Shown: piece after piece, positions 44,695 through 53,105 of the stretch
Position numbering within the stretch: position 1 is the first letter of the stretch
How the letters are laid out: each line of letters begins with the position of its first letter
NCBI RefSeq assembly: GCF_021919125.1
Contig: NZ_CP083439.1
Location: 434,001-498,000 of the forward strand
From: Clavibacter sp. A6099
GTDB taxonomy: Bacteria; Actinomycetota; Actinomycetes; Actinomycetales; Microbacteriaceae
Length of the DNA: 64,000 bases
Direction: 5' to 3'
Translations under genes and position numbers: made by a program
Notes under the pieces: model-generated
The model's input: only the letters and a program-made list of their open reading frames with translations
The model's database searches: none
What the model was told of the DNA's origin: nothing

Positions 44695-44730
44695 AGGAGA
44701 GGCGGCGCCCCGGGGGCCGCCGCCTCTCCT
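44695..44730. terminator. terminator between phosphoesterase and CsbD genes
   Basis: AGGAGAGGCGGCG pairs perfectly with 44718-44730 over 13 bases, with a C4/G5-containing loop that may extend the stem. It lies between convergent genes. Confidence 0.8.
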
Positions 44731-44748
44731 GGCGCTGCTGGTCTGGCT

Positions 44749-44919
44749 CTACTTGAAGACGTCCTTGACGTCCTCGCCCGCCTTCTTGGCGGACGCCGCG
44801 GCCTGGTCCTTCTGGCCCTCGGCCTTGAGGCTCTCGTCGCCCTTGTGGTCGCCGAGCGCCTCCTTGGCCTTGCCCGCGATGTCCTGAGCAGCGTTCTTGA
44901 TCTTGTCGTCGAGACCCAT
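44749..44919 (-). CDS. CsbD-like stress protein
   Basis: 56 residues, starting MGLDDKIKNAAQDIAGKAKE and ending AGEDVKDVFK. Hydrophilic helices rich in Lys, Ala and Asp with the DKIKNAAQDIAGKAKEALGD signature of the CsbD family, general-stress proteins of unknown mechanism. GAGGAG lies just before the ATG. Convergent to the phosphoesterase with a terminator between. Confidence 0.85.
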   Translation of the reverse strand: MGLDDKIKNAAQDIAGKAKEALGDHKGDESLKAEGQKDQAAASAKKAGEDVKDVFK

Positions 44920-45090
44920 GATCTCCTCCTCACTGAGGCCACCTGGTGCAGCCCACGATCTGGACTGTAGGACCGACGGCTCCTGAGCGCCTGACAGACG
45001 GGGGATCCGTGTCCACTGAGCGAAACGCCGCGGCGCAGCTCCCTCCGCGACGTCCGCGCAAGGGCCTTCCGCCGGGCCCCGCGCCGCCCC

Positions 45091-45096
45091 TAGGCT
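45091..45096 (+). promoter_or_regulatory. -10 hexamer TAGGCT before the PLDc_N gene
   Basis: TAGGCT, eight bases, GTG at 45105. Decides the shorter start of this gene. Confidence 0.45.
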
Positions 45097-45104
45097 CCCT
45101 GACC

Positions 45105-45524
45105 GTGATCCTCTTCGGGCTGCTCCCCCTCCTCGTGGCCGTGTGCGCGCTCGTCGACGTCATCACGCGCCCGGACGACCAGGTCAAGCACCTGCCGAAG
45201 CTCGTCTGGATCCTGCTCATCGTCTTCCTGCCGCTCATCGGCAGCATCGTGTGGTTCTGCGTCGGGCACGACTGGGACGCGCGGCGCGAGCCCGTCGGCC
45301 CGCCGGACCGGAGCGCGGCCTACGAGCGCGCGGCAGCCGCGGTCGACCTGCGCGTGCGGAGCACCGAGCAGCAGCTCGCCGACCTCGAGGAGGAGGAGCG
45401 GCACTACGCGCGGATCGCGCGGATGCGGCAGCTCCAGGCCGAGCAGGCGGTGCAGGCCGCCCGGGCCGCGGGACCCGCGCGGGCGCCGAAGGCCATCGAG
45501 CCGGGATCCAGCCCCGAGCGGTAG
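45105..45524 (+). CDS. PLDc_N-domain membrane protein
   Basis: 139 residues if begun at GTG 45105, so that the first helix (FGLLPLLVAVCALVDVITR) starts the protein as in the family; a GTG at 45009 would add 32 Pro/Arg-rich residues and cover the -10 hexamer. KLVWILLIVFLPLIGSIVWF is the second helix and the PLDc_N signature. A long coiled-coil tail (RSTEQQLADLEEEERHYARI) follows. PLDc_N proteins are small membrane proteins of unknown role. Confidence 0.7.
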   Translation: MILFGLLPLLVAVCALVDVITRPDDQVKHLPKLVWILLIVFLPLIGSIVWFCVGHDWDARREPVGPPDRSAAYERAAAAVDLRVRSTEQQLADLEEEERHYARIARMRQLQAEQAVQAARAAGPARAPKAIEPGSSPER

Positions 45525-45612
45525 CCCCTCCCCAGGTCGCGCGCCGCCGCTCCCTCCCTCCGCGGGGTCGCCGCGGCCCGGCGGGGTCGGGGGCGGATGG
45601 GAGCATGGCCGC

Positions 45613-47802
45613 ATGCCCGACTCCGCGACGCCACCCTCCTCCGCTGCGCCCTCCGCCGCCACGACCTCCGGCCTCCGGTCCGCCGCCCGCGAGCACCTCT
45701 CCCGGCTCGTCGGCGTCGCGGGCGCCGACTTCCACGACGGGCAGTTCGAGGCCATCGAGGCCCTCGTGCAGGACCGCTCCCGCGCCCTCGTCGTGCAGCG
45801 CACCGGATGGGGCAAGTCGGCCGTCTACTTCGTCGCCACCCTGCTCCTCCGCCAGCAGGGGCTCGGCCCCACGCTGCTCGTCTCGCCGCTCCTCGCGCTC
45901 ATGCGCGACCAGGTCGCCGCGGCCCGTCGCGCCGGCGTGCGCGCGGTCGCCATGAACTCGAGCAACGCCCACGAGTGGGACGACCTGCTGCGCGCGCTCG
46001 ACGCCGACGAGGTCGACCTGCTCCTCGTGTCGCCCGAGCGCCTCAACAACCCGCGCTTCCGCGACGAGCAGCTGCCCGCGCTCCGGGCCCGGCTCGGCCT
46101 GCTCGTGGTCGACGAGGCGCACTGCATCTCCGACTGGGGTCACGACTTCCGGCCCGACTACCGGCGCCTGCGCGACCTCATCTCCTCCGTCGACGAGCGC
46201 GTGCCCGTGCTCGCCACCACCGCCACCGCGAACTCGCGCGTGGTGGCCGACGTCGAGGAGCAGCTGAGCGTCGGATCCGCGGGCGCGGGCGTCGTCGAGA
46301 CCGACCGCGTGCCCGTGGTCACCATCCGCGGGCCGCTCGCCCGACGGTCGCTCCGGCTCGGCGTGCTGCGGCTGGAGAACAGCCGCGATCGGCTGGGCTG
46401 GCTCCTCAGCCACCTCGACGAGCTGCCCGGCAGCGGCATCATCTACGCGCTCACGGTCTCCGCCGCGCAGGACACCGCGCGGCTGCTGCGCGACGCCGGC
46501 CACGCCGTCAAGGCGTACACGGGGCGCGACGACCCCGCCGACCGCGAGCAGGCGGAGGGCGAGCTGCAGCGCAACGAGGTCAAGGCGCTCGTCGCCACCA
46601 GCGCCCTCGGCATGGGCTTCGACAAGCCCGACCTCGGCTTCGTCGTGCACCTCGGGGCGCCGTCGTCGCCCGTCTCCTACTACCAGCAGGTCGGGCGCGC
46701 GGGCCGCGGATCCGCCGACGCGGACGTGCTGCTCCTGCCCGGCCGCGAGGATCCCGACATCTGGCAGTACTTCGCCACCGCGTCCATGCCGGACGAGCAG
46801 CAGGCGGCCGCCGTCATCCGGGCGCTCGGCGAGAGCGATCGGCCGTTGTCCGTGCCCGCGCTCGAGTCGCGGGTCAGCCTCTCGCGCAGCCGGCTCGACC
46901 TCCTGCTCAAGGTCCTCGACGTCGACGGCGCCGTGCGCCGGGACACCTCGGGCTGGTCGGCCACGGGCGTCCCCTGGGTCTACGACCGCGCCCGCTACGA
47001 GCAGGTCGCCGCGGCCCGCGTGCGCGAGCAGCAGGCGATGCTCGACTACGAGACCACGCTCGGCTGCCGCATGGAGTTCCTCCAGCGCCAGCTCGATGAC
47101 GACACCGCGGCACCGTGCGGGCGCTGCGACCGGTGCGCGGGCGCGTGGTACCCGTCGTCGCTCGACCAGCAGGCGTCGGCCACGGCGTCGCAGGCGCTCG
47201 ACAGGGTCGGGCTGCCGATCGAGCCGCGGCTGCGCTGGCCCACGGGTGCGTCCACCGTCGGCGTGCCGCTCAGCGGGGCGATCGCGGCGGGCGAGCAGGT
47301 CGACGAGGGCCGCGCCCTCGCCCGCCTCACCGACCTCGGCTGGGGTGGTCGTCTCCGCACGGTCTTCGCGGCCGGCGCCGAGGACGCGCCGGTCGACGAC
47401 GCGCTCGTCGCCGCGTGCGTCCGCGTGCTCGCCGAATGGGGCTGGGCCGAGCGCCCGCGCGCGGTCGTGCACGTGCCGTCGGCGAGCCGTCCGCAGCTCG
47501 TCGGGAGCCTCGCCCAGCGCATCGCGGAGGTGGGGCGGCTGCCGTTCCTCGGGTCGCTCGACCTCGTGGATCCCGGGGCGCCCGGCGCCGCGCGCGGCAA
47601 CAGCGTCTACCGGCTGGGGCGGGTGCACCCGCGGTTCCAGGTGCCCGCGCATCTCGCGGACGACCTCGCGGCGGATCCGCGTCCGGTGCTCCTCGTGGAC
47701 GACCTGGTCGACACGCGGTGGACGCTCACGGTCGCCGGCCGTCTGCTGCGGAAGGCGGGGGCCACGCGCGTGCTGCCGTTCGCGCTCGCGCAGCAGGGGT
47801 AG
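45613..47802 (+). CDS. recQ: RecQ-type DNA helicase with phosphoribosyltransferase-like tail
   Basis: 729 residues. Helicase motifs: Walker A QRTGWGKS (about 63-70), VSPLLALMRDQV, LLVVDEAHCISDWGHDFRP (about 164-182), TATAN, SALGMGFDKPD and QQVGRAGRGS. Zinc site in GCRMEF and PCGRCDRCAG (about 480-515), as in RecQ. The last 200 residues end with VLLVDDLVDTRWTLTVAGRL, the PRPP-loop pattern of type I phosphoribosyltransferases. A 3'-5' helicase in repair is expected; the tail's task is unknown. Confidence 0.82.
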   Translation: MPDSATPPSSAAPSAATTSGLRSAAREHLSRLVGVAGADFHDGQFEAIEALVQDRSRALVVQRTGWGKSAVYFVATLLLRQQGLGPTLLVSPLLALMRDQVAAARRAGVRAVAMNSSNAHEWDDLLRALDADEVDLLLVSPERLNNPRFRDEQLPALRARLGLLVVDEAHCISDWGHDFRPDYRRLRDLISSVDERVPVLATTATANSRVVADVEEQLSVGSAGAGVVETDRVPVVTIRGPLARRSLRLGVLRLENSRDRLGWLLSHLDELPGSGIIYALTVSAAQDTARLLRDAGHAVKAYTGRDDPADREQAEGELQRNEVKALVATSALGMGFDKPDLGFVVHLGAPSSPVSYYQQVGRAGRGSADADVLLLPGREDPDIWQYFATASMPDEQQAAAVIRALGESDRPLSVPALESRVSLSRSRLDLLLKVLDVDGAVRRDTSGWSATGVPWVYDRARYEQVAAARVREQQAMLDYETTLGCRMEFLQRQLDDDTAAPCGRCDRCAGAWYPSSLDQQASATASQALDRVGLPIEPRLRWPTGASTVGVPLSGAIAAGEQVDEGRALARLTDLGWGGRLRTVFAAGAEDAPVDDALVAACVRVLAEWGWAERPRAVVHVPSASRPQLVGSLAQRIAEVGRLPFLGSLDLVDPGAPGAARGNSVYRLGRVHPRFQVPAHLADDLAADPRPVLLVDDLVDTRWTLTVAGRLLRKAGATRVLPFALAQQG

Positions 47803-47821
47803 CCGGGCGGGCGATCGCGGA

Positions 47822-48970
47822 TCAGTCGGCGACCGGATCCGTCCCCTGCTCGACGAAGACGGTGCCGCCGCCCGCGAGACGCGCGCGCATCACCTCGAGG
47901 GCCTGGGGGTTCTCGTCCACGAGCACGAAGCGGCGTCCGAGCTCGCGGGCCGCGGCGCCCGTGGTGCCGGATCCGGCGAAGAAGTCGAGCACCCAGTCGC
48001 CGGGCCGGCTCGACGCCTGCACGATCCGGCGCAGCACGCCGAGCGGCTTCTGGGTCGCGTAGCCCGTCTTCTCGCGGCCGGTGGGGGAGACGATCGTGTG
48101 CCACCAGACGTCCGTCGGCAGCTTGCCGCGCTCGCGCTTCTCCGGGGTCACGAGTCCCGGCGCCATGTACGGCTCGCGGTCGACGCCCTCGGAGTCGAAC
48201 AGGTAGCGGATCGGGTCCTTCACGTAGACGAGGATCGTGTCGTGCTTCGCCGGCCAGCGGCGCCGGGACTTCGCGCCGTAGTCGTACGCCCACACGATCT
48301 CGTTGAGGAACGAGCGGCGGCCGAAGAGCGCGTCGAGCACGACCTTCGCGTAGTGCACCTCGCGGTAGTCGAGGTGGAGGTAGAGGGTGCCCGTGGGATC
48401 CAGGAGGCGCCACGCCTCGATGAGGCGCGGCTCGAGGAAGTCCCAGTAGTCGGCGAACGAGTCGTCGAATCCGTAGAGCATGCCCTTCACGGAGTCGTAG
48501 CTGCGGCCGTGGAAGCCGAGGCGAGCGCCGGGCGGGCGCACCGGTTCGGGCGTCGCGGTGCTCGCAGCGGCGAGGGCGACGGGGGTGGCGGGCTCCGCAG
48601 CGGTGTCGAGTGCGGTGCCGGGTGCGTGTGCCGCGGCGCCATCGAGAGCGGGTGCCACCGCGCCGTCGAGCGTGGTGGCCGGATGGGTGCCGGACTCGGC
48701 GTCCGTGGCCGGATCGGCGTCGGCCGCGGACTCGGCCTCCGTGGCCGGACTGGCGGCGGCCACGGACTCTGCGCTCGCGTCGCGATCGGCGGCAGGATCC
48801 GGCGAGCGCGTCACGGTGAGGTTCTGCCGCTCCTGCGTGCGGCCGGTGTTGAACGGCGGATCCAGGTAGATGAGCTGGAAGGCGCCGTCGGGGAGCGCGC
48901 GGACGGCCTCGAGGTTCTCCGCGTGGATCACGAGGTCCGGGCCGTCGGGGGTCCACGCGGGCTGGGGCAC
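47822..48970 (-). CDS. site-specific DNA methyltransferase with repeat insert
   Basis: 382 residues. Motif order DPPFNTG (catalytic, about 37-43) before DFFAGSGTTG (SAM-binding, near 330) marks a beta-class N6-adenine or N4-cytosine methyltransferase. Supporting blocks are SFADYWDFLEPRLIEAWRLL, YLHLDYREVHYAK and QKPLGVLRRIV. An Ala/Asp/Pro insert of about 90 residues with 12-residue repeats separates the catalytic motif from the rest. No restriction gene nearby, so an orphan. GTG start six bases after TAACCT. Confidence 0.85.
   Translation of the reverse strand: MPQPAWTPDGPDLVIHAENLEAVRALPDGAFQLIYLDPPFNTGRTQERQNLTVTRSPDPAADRDASAESVAAASPATEAESAADADPATDAESGTHPATTLDGAVAPALDGAAAHAPGTALDTAAEPATPVALAAASTATPEPVRPPGARLGFHGRSYDSVKGMLYGFDDSFADYWDFLEPRLIEAWRLLDPTGTLYLHLDYREVHYAKVVLDALFGRRSFLNEIVWAYDYGAKSRRRWPAKHDTILVYVKDPIRYLFDSEGVDREPYMAPGLVTPEKRERGKLPTDVWWHTIVSPTGREKTGYATQKPLGVLRRIVQASSRPGDWVLDFFAGSGTTGAAARELGRRFVLVDENPQALEVMRARLAGGGTVFVEQGTDPVAD
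48693..48782 (+). repeat. 36-bp tandem repeats inside the methyltransferase gene
   Basis: Two full units begin at 48693 and 48729 (GACTCGGC..., imperfect, 36 bases) and a third partial unit at 48765. Each equals 12 codons, so copy-number change would keep the frame. Confidence 0.7.
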
Positions 48971-48976
48971 GCCCCG

Positions 48977-48982
48977 AGGTTA
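48977..48982 (-). promoter_or_regulatory. -10 hexamer TAACCT of the methyltransferase gene
   Basis: TAACCT, six bases, GTG. Confidence 0.5.
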
Positions 48983-49115
48983 ACGGACCTCCGCGGGCGC
49001 GCGGCGCGCACCGGGACGGGAGGGACGCCGCGCGGACGGCTGCGCCCGCGGTGCCTGACGCCCCCAATCCGGGGCGGTTCGCGCACGGCTCTGCCGCGCG
49101 AGTGGCACCCTCCGC

Positions 49116-49121
49116 TATGAA
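49116..49121 (+). promoter_or_regulatory. -10 hexamer TATGAA
   Basis: TATGAA, six bases, ATG at 49128. Confidence 0.4.
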
Positions 49122-49127
49122 CGTCAC

Positions 49128-50435
49128 ATGAGCGATGACCGCGACCCCGGCCGGACCGACGGACCCCACCCCGACGAGCCGCGCGGCGAGGATCCGGTAG
49201 CCAGCGGCCCGGTAGCCGACGGCCCGGCCTCCGAGGGCCTGGCCCAGGAGGAACCGTCCCCGGCGGGCACCCCGGCCGACCCCGTGAGCCCCTACGGTCC
49301 GCCCGCCGTCCCGCGCACGGCCGAGCCCGCAGCCGGGCCCGCCACCGAGGCCGAGCCCGCCGCCGAGCCCGGGCCCGCGCCTGAGCCCACCGCTGTACCC
49401 GTGCCCGTGCCCGAGCCCGCGGCCGCGCCCGCCCATCCGGCGCCGCCCCTGCCGCCGGCCGGATACGACGCCGCAGCGGGATCCGCCGACGCCGGCGCCA
49501 GCACCGGCGCCGGCCCCGCCTTCGCCCCGCCCGGCCCCGCCTTCGCCCCGCCCGGCCCCGCCTACGCGCCGCCGGTCGGCGCCCCGCCGGCCGCCCCCGC
49601 GCCGCCCTACGTCTCCGGCCCGCCGCCCCGCCCCCGCGGCGGCAAGGGCCTCGCCATCGCGGCGCTGGTCGTGGGCATCGCCGGGGTCCTGGGCGCCTTC
49701 ATCCCGTTCCTCAACTACGTCACGGCCATCCCGGCGCTGGTCGCGGTGGTGCTCGGCATCGTCTCGCTCGCCCGGCGGATGGACGGCAAGCCGCTGGCGC
49801 TGACGGGCCTCATCCTCGGCGCCGTCGGATTCGTCCTCAGCATCGTGCTGGCGCTCGTATACACGTTCGCGTTCGTGGGCTCGGTGACCGAGGCGCTGGA
49901 GACGGCGGGCCCCGGATCCGACTCCGGCTTCGCCAGCCCCGAGCCGACCTCCGGCGACGGCGACGGCGACGCGACGGCCCAGCCCGGCACGAGCCCCGAC
50001 GACCCGCTGCCGATCGGCACCCCGGTCACGGGCGAGGGCATCGACGGCCCGGAGTGGCAGGTCACGCTGGGCACGCCGATCCTCGACGCGACCGCGGCCG
50101 TGCTCGCGGCGGATCCGACGAACGAACCGCCCGCGGCCGGCATGCAGTACGCGGTCGTCCCGGTCACCGCGACGTACCTCGGGTCGAGCACGGGGGATCC
50201 GCTCTCCGAGCTGGCCCTGGGGTTCCTCGCCGCCGACGGCACGCAGTACTCGGCCGCCGACAGCTTCGTGCAGGCGCCGGCACCCGCGTTCACGGATGCC
50301 TACGAGATGCTCGAGCCGCAGGGCACGGCGAGCGGGAACGTCGTCGTCGAGATCCCCATCGACGGCGCCGCCGACGGCCTCTGGGCCACGGCGCCGGGGA
50401 TGATCGCGGACGCGTACTACTTCCGGGCCGGCTAG
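49128..50435 (+). CDS. DUF4190-type membrane protein with external domain
   Basis: 435 residues. Pro/Ala-rich start of about 170 residues containing three tandem GPAFAPP/GPAYAPP units, then GLAIAALVVGIAGVLGAFIP, AIPALVAVVLGIVSLA and LTGLILGAVGFVLSIVLALV (the DUF4190 helices), then an external beta-rich domain of about 150 residues (WQVTLGTPILDAT, MQYAVVPVTATYLG) like DUF4352/telokin-like domains. Similar build to the septum-formation protein at 37956, suggesting a surface sensor or adhesion role. Confidence 0.7.
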   Translation: MSDDRDPGRTDGPHPDEPRGEDPVASGPVADGPASEGLAQEEPSPAGTPADPVSPYGPPAVPRTAEPAAGPATEAEPAAEPGPAPEPTAVPVPVPEPAAAPAHPAPPLPPAGYDAAAGSADAGASTGAGPAFAPPGPAFAPPGPAYAPPVGAPPAAPAPPYVSGPPPRPRGGKGLAIAALVVGIAGVLGAFIPFLNYVTAIPALVAVVLGIVSLARRMDGKPLALTGLILGAVGFVLSIVLALVYTFAFVGSVTEALETAGPGSDSGFASPEPTSGDGDGDATAQPGTSPDDPLPIGTPVTGEGIDGPEWQVTLGTPILDATAAVLAADPTNEPPAAGMQYAVVPVTATYLGSSTGDPLSELALGFLAADGTQYSAADSFVQAPAPAFTDAYEMLEPQGTASGNVVVEIPIDGAADGLWATAPGMIADAYYFRAG

Positions 50436-50516
50436 TCGGCCAGCCCGGATGCCGCCCGCGCGCGCGACCGGGGCCTCCTCGGCGCGCGCGATCGCGGCGG
50501 CCTCCCGCGCGGAACG

Positions 50517-50522
50517 TAGGCT
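50517..50522 (+). promoter_or_regulatory. -10 hexamer TAGGCT of kynU
   Basis: TAGGCT, six bases, GTG at 50529. Confidence 0.5.
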
Positions 50523-50528
50523 GCGGAC

Positions 50529-51773
50529 GTGACACCCGACGCGCGCGGCACCGACGCCCCCTCCCGCCCCATCCCGTCAGCCGGCCAGCTCGACGCCCGC
50601 GATCCGCTCGCGCGCTTCCGCGACCTGTTCGTGCAGTCCGACGACGTGGTCGCCTACCTCGACGGCAACTCGCTGGGCCGCCCGACCCGGGCGAGCGTCG
50701 ACCGCGTCGCCGACTTCGTGCGCGACCAGTGGGGCGGGCGCCTCATCCGCGGCTGGGACGAGGACTGGCTCGCGATGCCCACGCGCATCGGCGACGACCT
50801 CGGCCGCGTGGCCTACGGCGCGGCGGCGGGCCAGACGTTCGTCGGCGACTCGACCACGGTGATCCTCTACAAGCTCGTGCGCGCCGCCGTCCGCGCGCGT
50901 CCCGGCCGCGACGAGCTCGTGATCGACACCGACAACTTCCCGACCGACCGCTTCGTGCTCGAGGGCGTCGCCGAGGAGTGCGGCATGACGATCCGATGGA
51001 TCGACGTCGCGCCCGACGCCGGGGTCACGCCCGAGCTCGTCGCCGAGGCGGTGGGGGAGCGGACCGCGCTCGTCGTGCTCAGCCAGGTCGCCTACCGCTC
51101 GGGATTCCTCGCGGACGTGCCGGGGATCACGTGCATCGTGCACGACGCCGGCGCGCTCGTGCTCTGGGACACCTGCCACTCGGTCGGCGTCGTGCCCACC
51201 GAGCTCGACGCGTGGGGCGTCGACCTCGCGGTCGGCTGCAGCTACAAGTACCTCGACGGCGGTCCGGGCGCGCCCGCGCACGGCTACGTGCGGAGCGGGC
51301 TGCAGGCCGAGCTGCGGCAGCCGATCCAGGGCTGGATGGGCGCGCAGGACGTGTTCGCGATGGGGCCGGAGTACGTGCCGGCGGACGGGATCCGCCGCTT
51401 CCTCAGCGGCACGCCGCCCATCGTCGGGATGCTCGCGATGCAGGACATGCTCGCGCTCATCGAGGAGGCGGGCCTGCCCGCGATCCGCGCCAAGTCCCTC
51501 GCGCTCACCGGCTTCGCGCTGGATCTCGTCGACCGCGACCTCGTGCCGCTCGGCGCCCGCGTCGCGAGCCCGCGCGACGAGGACCGCCGCGGCAGCCACG
51601 TGAGCGTCGACCACCCGCGCTTCCGCGAGATCGTCGGCGCGCTGTGGGCGGAGGGCGTGATCCCCGACTTCCGCGCGCCCTCCGGCCTCCGCCTCGGGCT
51701 CAGCCCGCTGACGACGTCGTTCCGCGAGGTCGAGGTCGGCGTCGAGTCGATCCGGCGGCACCTGGCGGGCTGA
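50529..51773 (+). CDS. kynU: kynureninase
   Basis: 414 residues, PLP fold type I. Splits kynurenine or 3-hydroxykynurenine into anthranilate (or hydroxyanthranilate) and alanine. YLDGNSLGRPTRAS, VGDSTTVILYKLVRA, TDNFPTDRFVLEG, HDAGALVLWDTCHSVG and the PLP-lysine site CSYKYLDGGPG are all conserved. No other kyn gene is near, so this is probably a stand-alone step in tryptophan breakdown. Confidence 0.88.
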   Translation: MTPDARGTDAPSRPIPSAGQLDARDPLARFRDLFVQSDDVVAYLDGNSLGRPTRASVDRVADFVRDQWGGRLIRGWDEDWLAMPTRIGDDLGRVAYGAAAGQTFVGDSTTVILYKLVRAAVRARPGRDELVIDTDNFPTDRFVLEGVAEECGMTIRWIDVAPDAGVTPELVAEAVGERTALVVLSQVAYRSGFLADVPGITCIVHDAGALVLWDTCHSVGVVPTELDAWGVDLAVGCSYKYLDGGPGAPAHGYVRSGLQAELRQPIQGWMGAQDVFAMGPEYVPADGIRRFLSGTPPIVGMLAMQDMLALIEEAGLPAIRAKSLALTGFALDLVDRDLVPLGARVASPRDEDRRGSHVSVDHPRFREIVGALWAEGVIPDFRAPSGLRLGLSPLTTSFREVEVGVESIRRHLAG

Positions 51774-51810
51774 CCCGCGGAGGCACCACCGCCCGAGCCG
51801 GGAACGCGCG

Positions 51811-52905
51811 TCAGTCCGCCCACGCCCGCCGTGTGCTGCGGACGGGCTTCCCCGTGGCCGCGGCCTCGTGCAGGAGGAGCGCGAGGTGGTGGTCCTGCGA
51901 CGCCTCGGCGAGCGGGTTCGTGGACGGGCCGCCGGCCGCGTGCGCGTGCATCTCGACGAGGCACTGCGCGATCGCGATCTCGTCGTCCGCGAGCCGGCCG
52001 GGCGCGAACGGGTTCTCGTAGACCCACTCGGATCCGAGCAGCAGGCCGCGCAGGTGGTGCCCCTCGAGGTTGCCGCCCTGCCCGGTCTCGACGCGCGCGA
52101 TGTCGGCCCACGTGGGCGTCGTCGCGTCGAGCAGCCAGCTCACGTGCTCGTCGACGATCTCGCCGCGCTCGCCGCGGACGAGGAGGCGGTTGCGGCGGAT
52201 CCAGGAGAAGTACTGCCGGTCGGAGAAGTCGTAGACCCCGAGGCGGTCGCCGAAGTCGAAGCGCGCGGTGGTCTGCTCTGCGGTCACGATCTCCTCGCGC
52301 ACGGGGTCGCCGTCGCGGTCGGGCCCGGCCACGATCGGCGACGAGAAGCGCTGCGCGGTGATGGTCGCGTCCTCGAAGCCGATGCCGAGGGCCCGCCGCA
52401 TCACGCGGACGCCGTGGTAGTCGTGGCACTGCGCGACGGTCGCCTGGCTGATCCGCCCGAGCCGCCCGCCGGCCGCGATCGCGAGCTGCGCGGCGAGCAG
52501 CGGCGAGAGCGGGTACTGCTCGGCCACCTCGATCCGCGCGCCCTGCCTCACGAGCGCGTCGAGGCGCTCGAGGTCCTCCACGGTCTCGCCGGGCGGCGTC
52601 TCGGTGAGCACGGCCACGCCGCGGTTCACGAGGTCGGCGATGACGTCTGGCGCGGCGGATCTGGGTACGGAGACGACCGCGAACGACGGTGCCTCCTCGG
52701 CGAGCAGCTCGGCCGCGGTGCGGAAGGTGCGGATCCCCCACTCCTCCTCGAGCGCCCGGCCGGTGTCGGCGCTGCGGGTCACGAGCCCGGTGACGGCGAA
52801 GCGCTCCGGGAGGGCGCGCGCGATCCGCAGGAAGAAGGCGCTGCGCCAGCCGCTCCCCACGATGCCGAAGCGGATCTGCGGGGTGGGCGGAGCGGGGTGG
52901 GGCAT
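51811..52905 (-). CDS. Gfo/Idh/MocA-family oxidoreductase
   Basis: 364 residues. RFGIVGSGWRSAFFLRIA is the NAD(P) site, AVVSVPRSAAPDVI and VAVLTETPPGETVED the strand-turn region where relatives have EKP (here ETP), and ATVAQCHDYHGVRVMR leads into the substrate domain. The ETP replacement of the usual EKP lysine is notable, since that lysine is catalytic in many members. TACGCT lies seven bases before the ATG. Confidence 0.8.
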   Translation of the reverse strand: MPHPAPPTPQIRFGIVGSGWRSAFFLRIARALPERFAVTGLVTRSADTGRALEEEWGIRTFRTAAELLAEEAPSFAVVSVPRSAAPDVIADLVNRGVAVLTETPPGETVEDLERLDALVRQGARIEVAEQYPLSPLLAAQLAIAAGGRLGRISQATVAQCHDYHGVRVMRRALGIGFEDATITAQRFSSPIVAGPDRDGDPVREEIVTAEQTTARFDFGDRLGVYDFSDRQYFSWIRRNRLLVRGERGEIVDEHVSWLLDATTPTWADIARVETGQGGNLEGHHLRGLLLGSEWVYENPFAPGRLADDEIAIAQCLVEMHAHAAGGPSTNPLAEASQDHHLALLLHEAAATGKPVRSTRRAWAD

Positions 52906-52912
52906 GGTCGCC

Positions 52913-52918
52913 AGCGTA
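52913..52918 (-). promoter_or_regulatory. -10 hexamer TACGCT of the oxidoreductase gene
   Basis: TACGCT, seven bases, ATG on the minus strand. Confidence 0.45.
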
Positions 52919-53031
52919 CGCGCGGGGTCGCGCGGGCCTCCGGGTGGGCGGCGTCCGGGCCGGCGTCTCGGGCGCCCGGCTGGGTTCTCGCAGCAGACTG
53001 GGGAATACTCGCGAGGGCCGGGTGGCTGTCC

Positions 53032-53049
53032 CGGGAGCGAACGCTCCCG
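53032..53049. promoter_or_regulatory. palindrome upstream of the HEAT-glycosyltransferase gene
   Basis: CGGGAGCG, AA, CGCTCCCG: perfect 18-base palindrome, downstream of a -10-like AATACT (53004-53009) and 57 bases before the start. It resembles LacI/CebR-type operators (GGGAGCG...CGCTCCC), which respond to sugars. Confidence 0.6.
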
Positions 53050-53105
53050 CGTGAGGCGCGTCTCGGCTCCGCACGAGGAGTAATGACCCGAGGAGGGGCA
53101 CGAGC

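Noticed and set aside
47822-48970. A restriction-modification or other defence system around the methyltransferase
   Set aside because: Neighbours are a RecQ-type helicase and a DUF4190 membrane protein; no nuclease or specificity subunit is visible.
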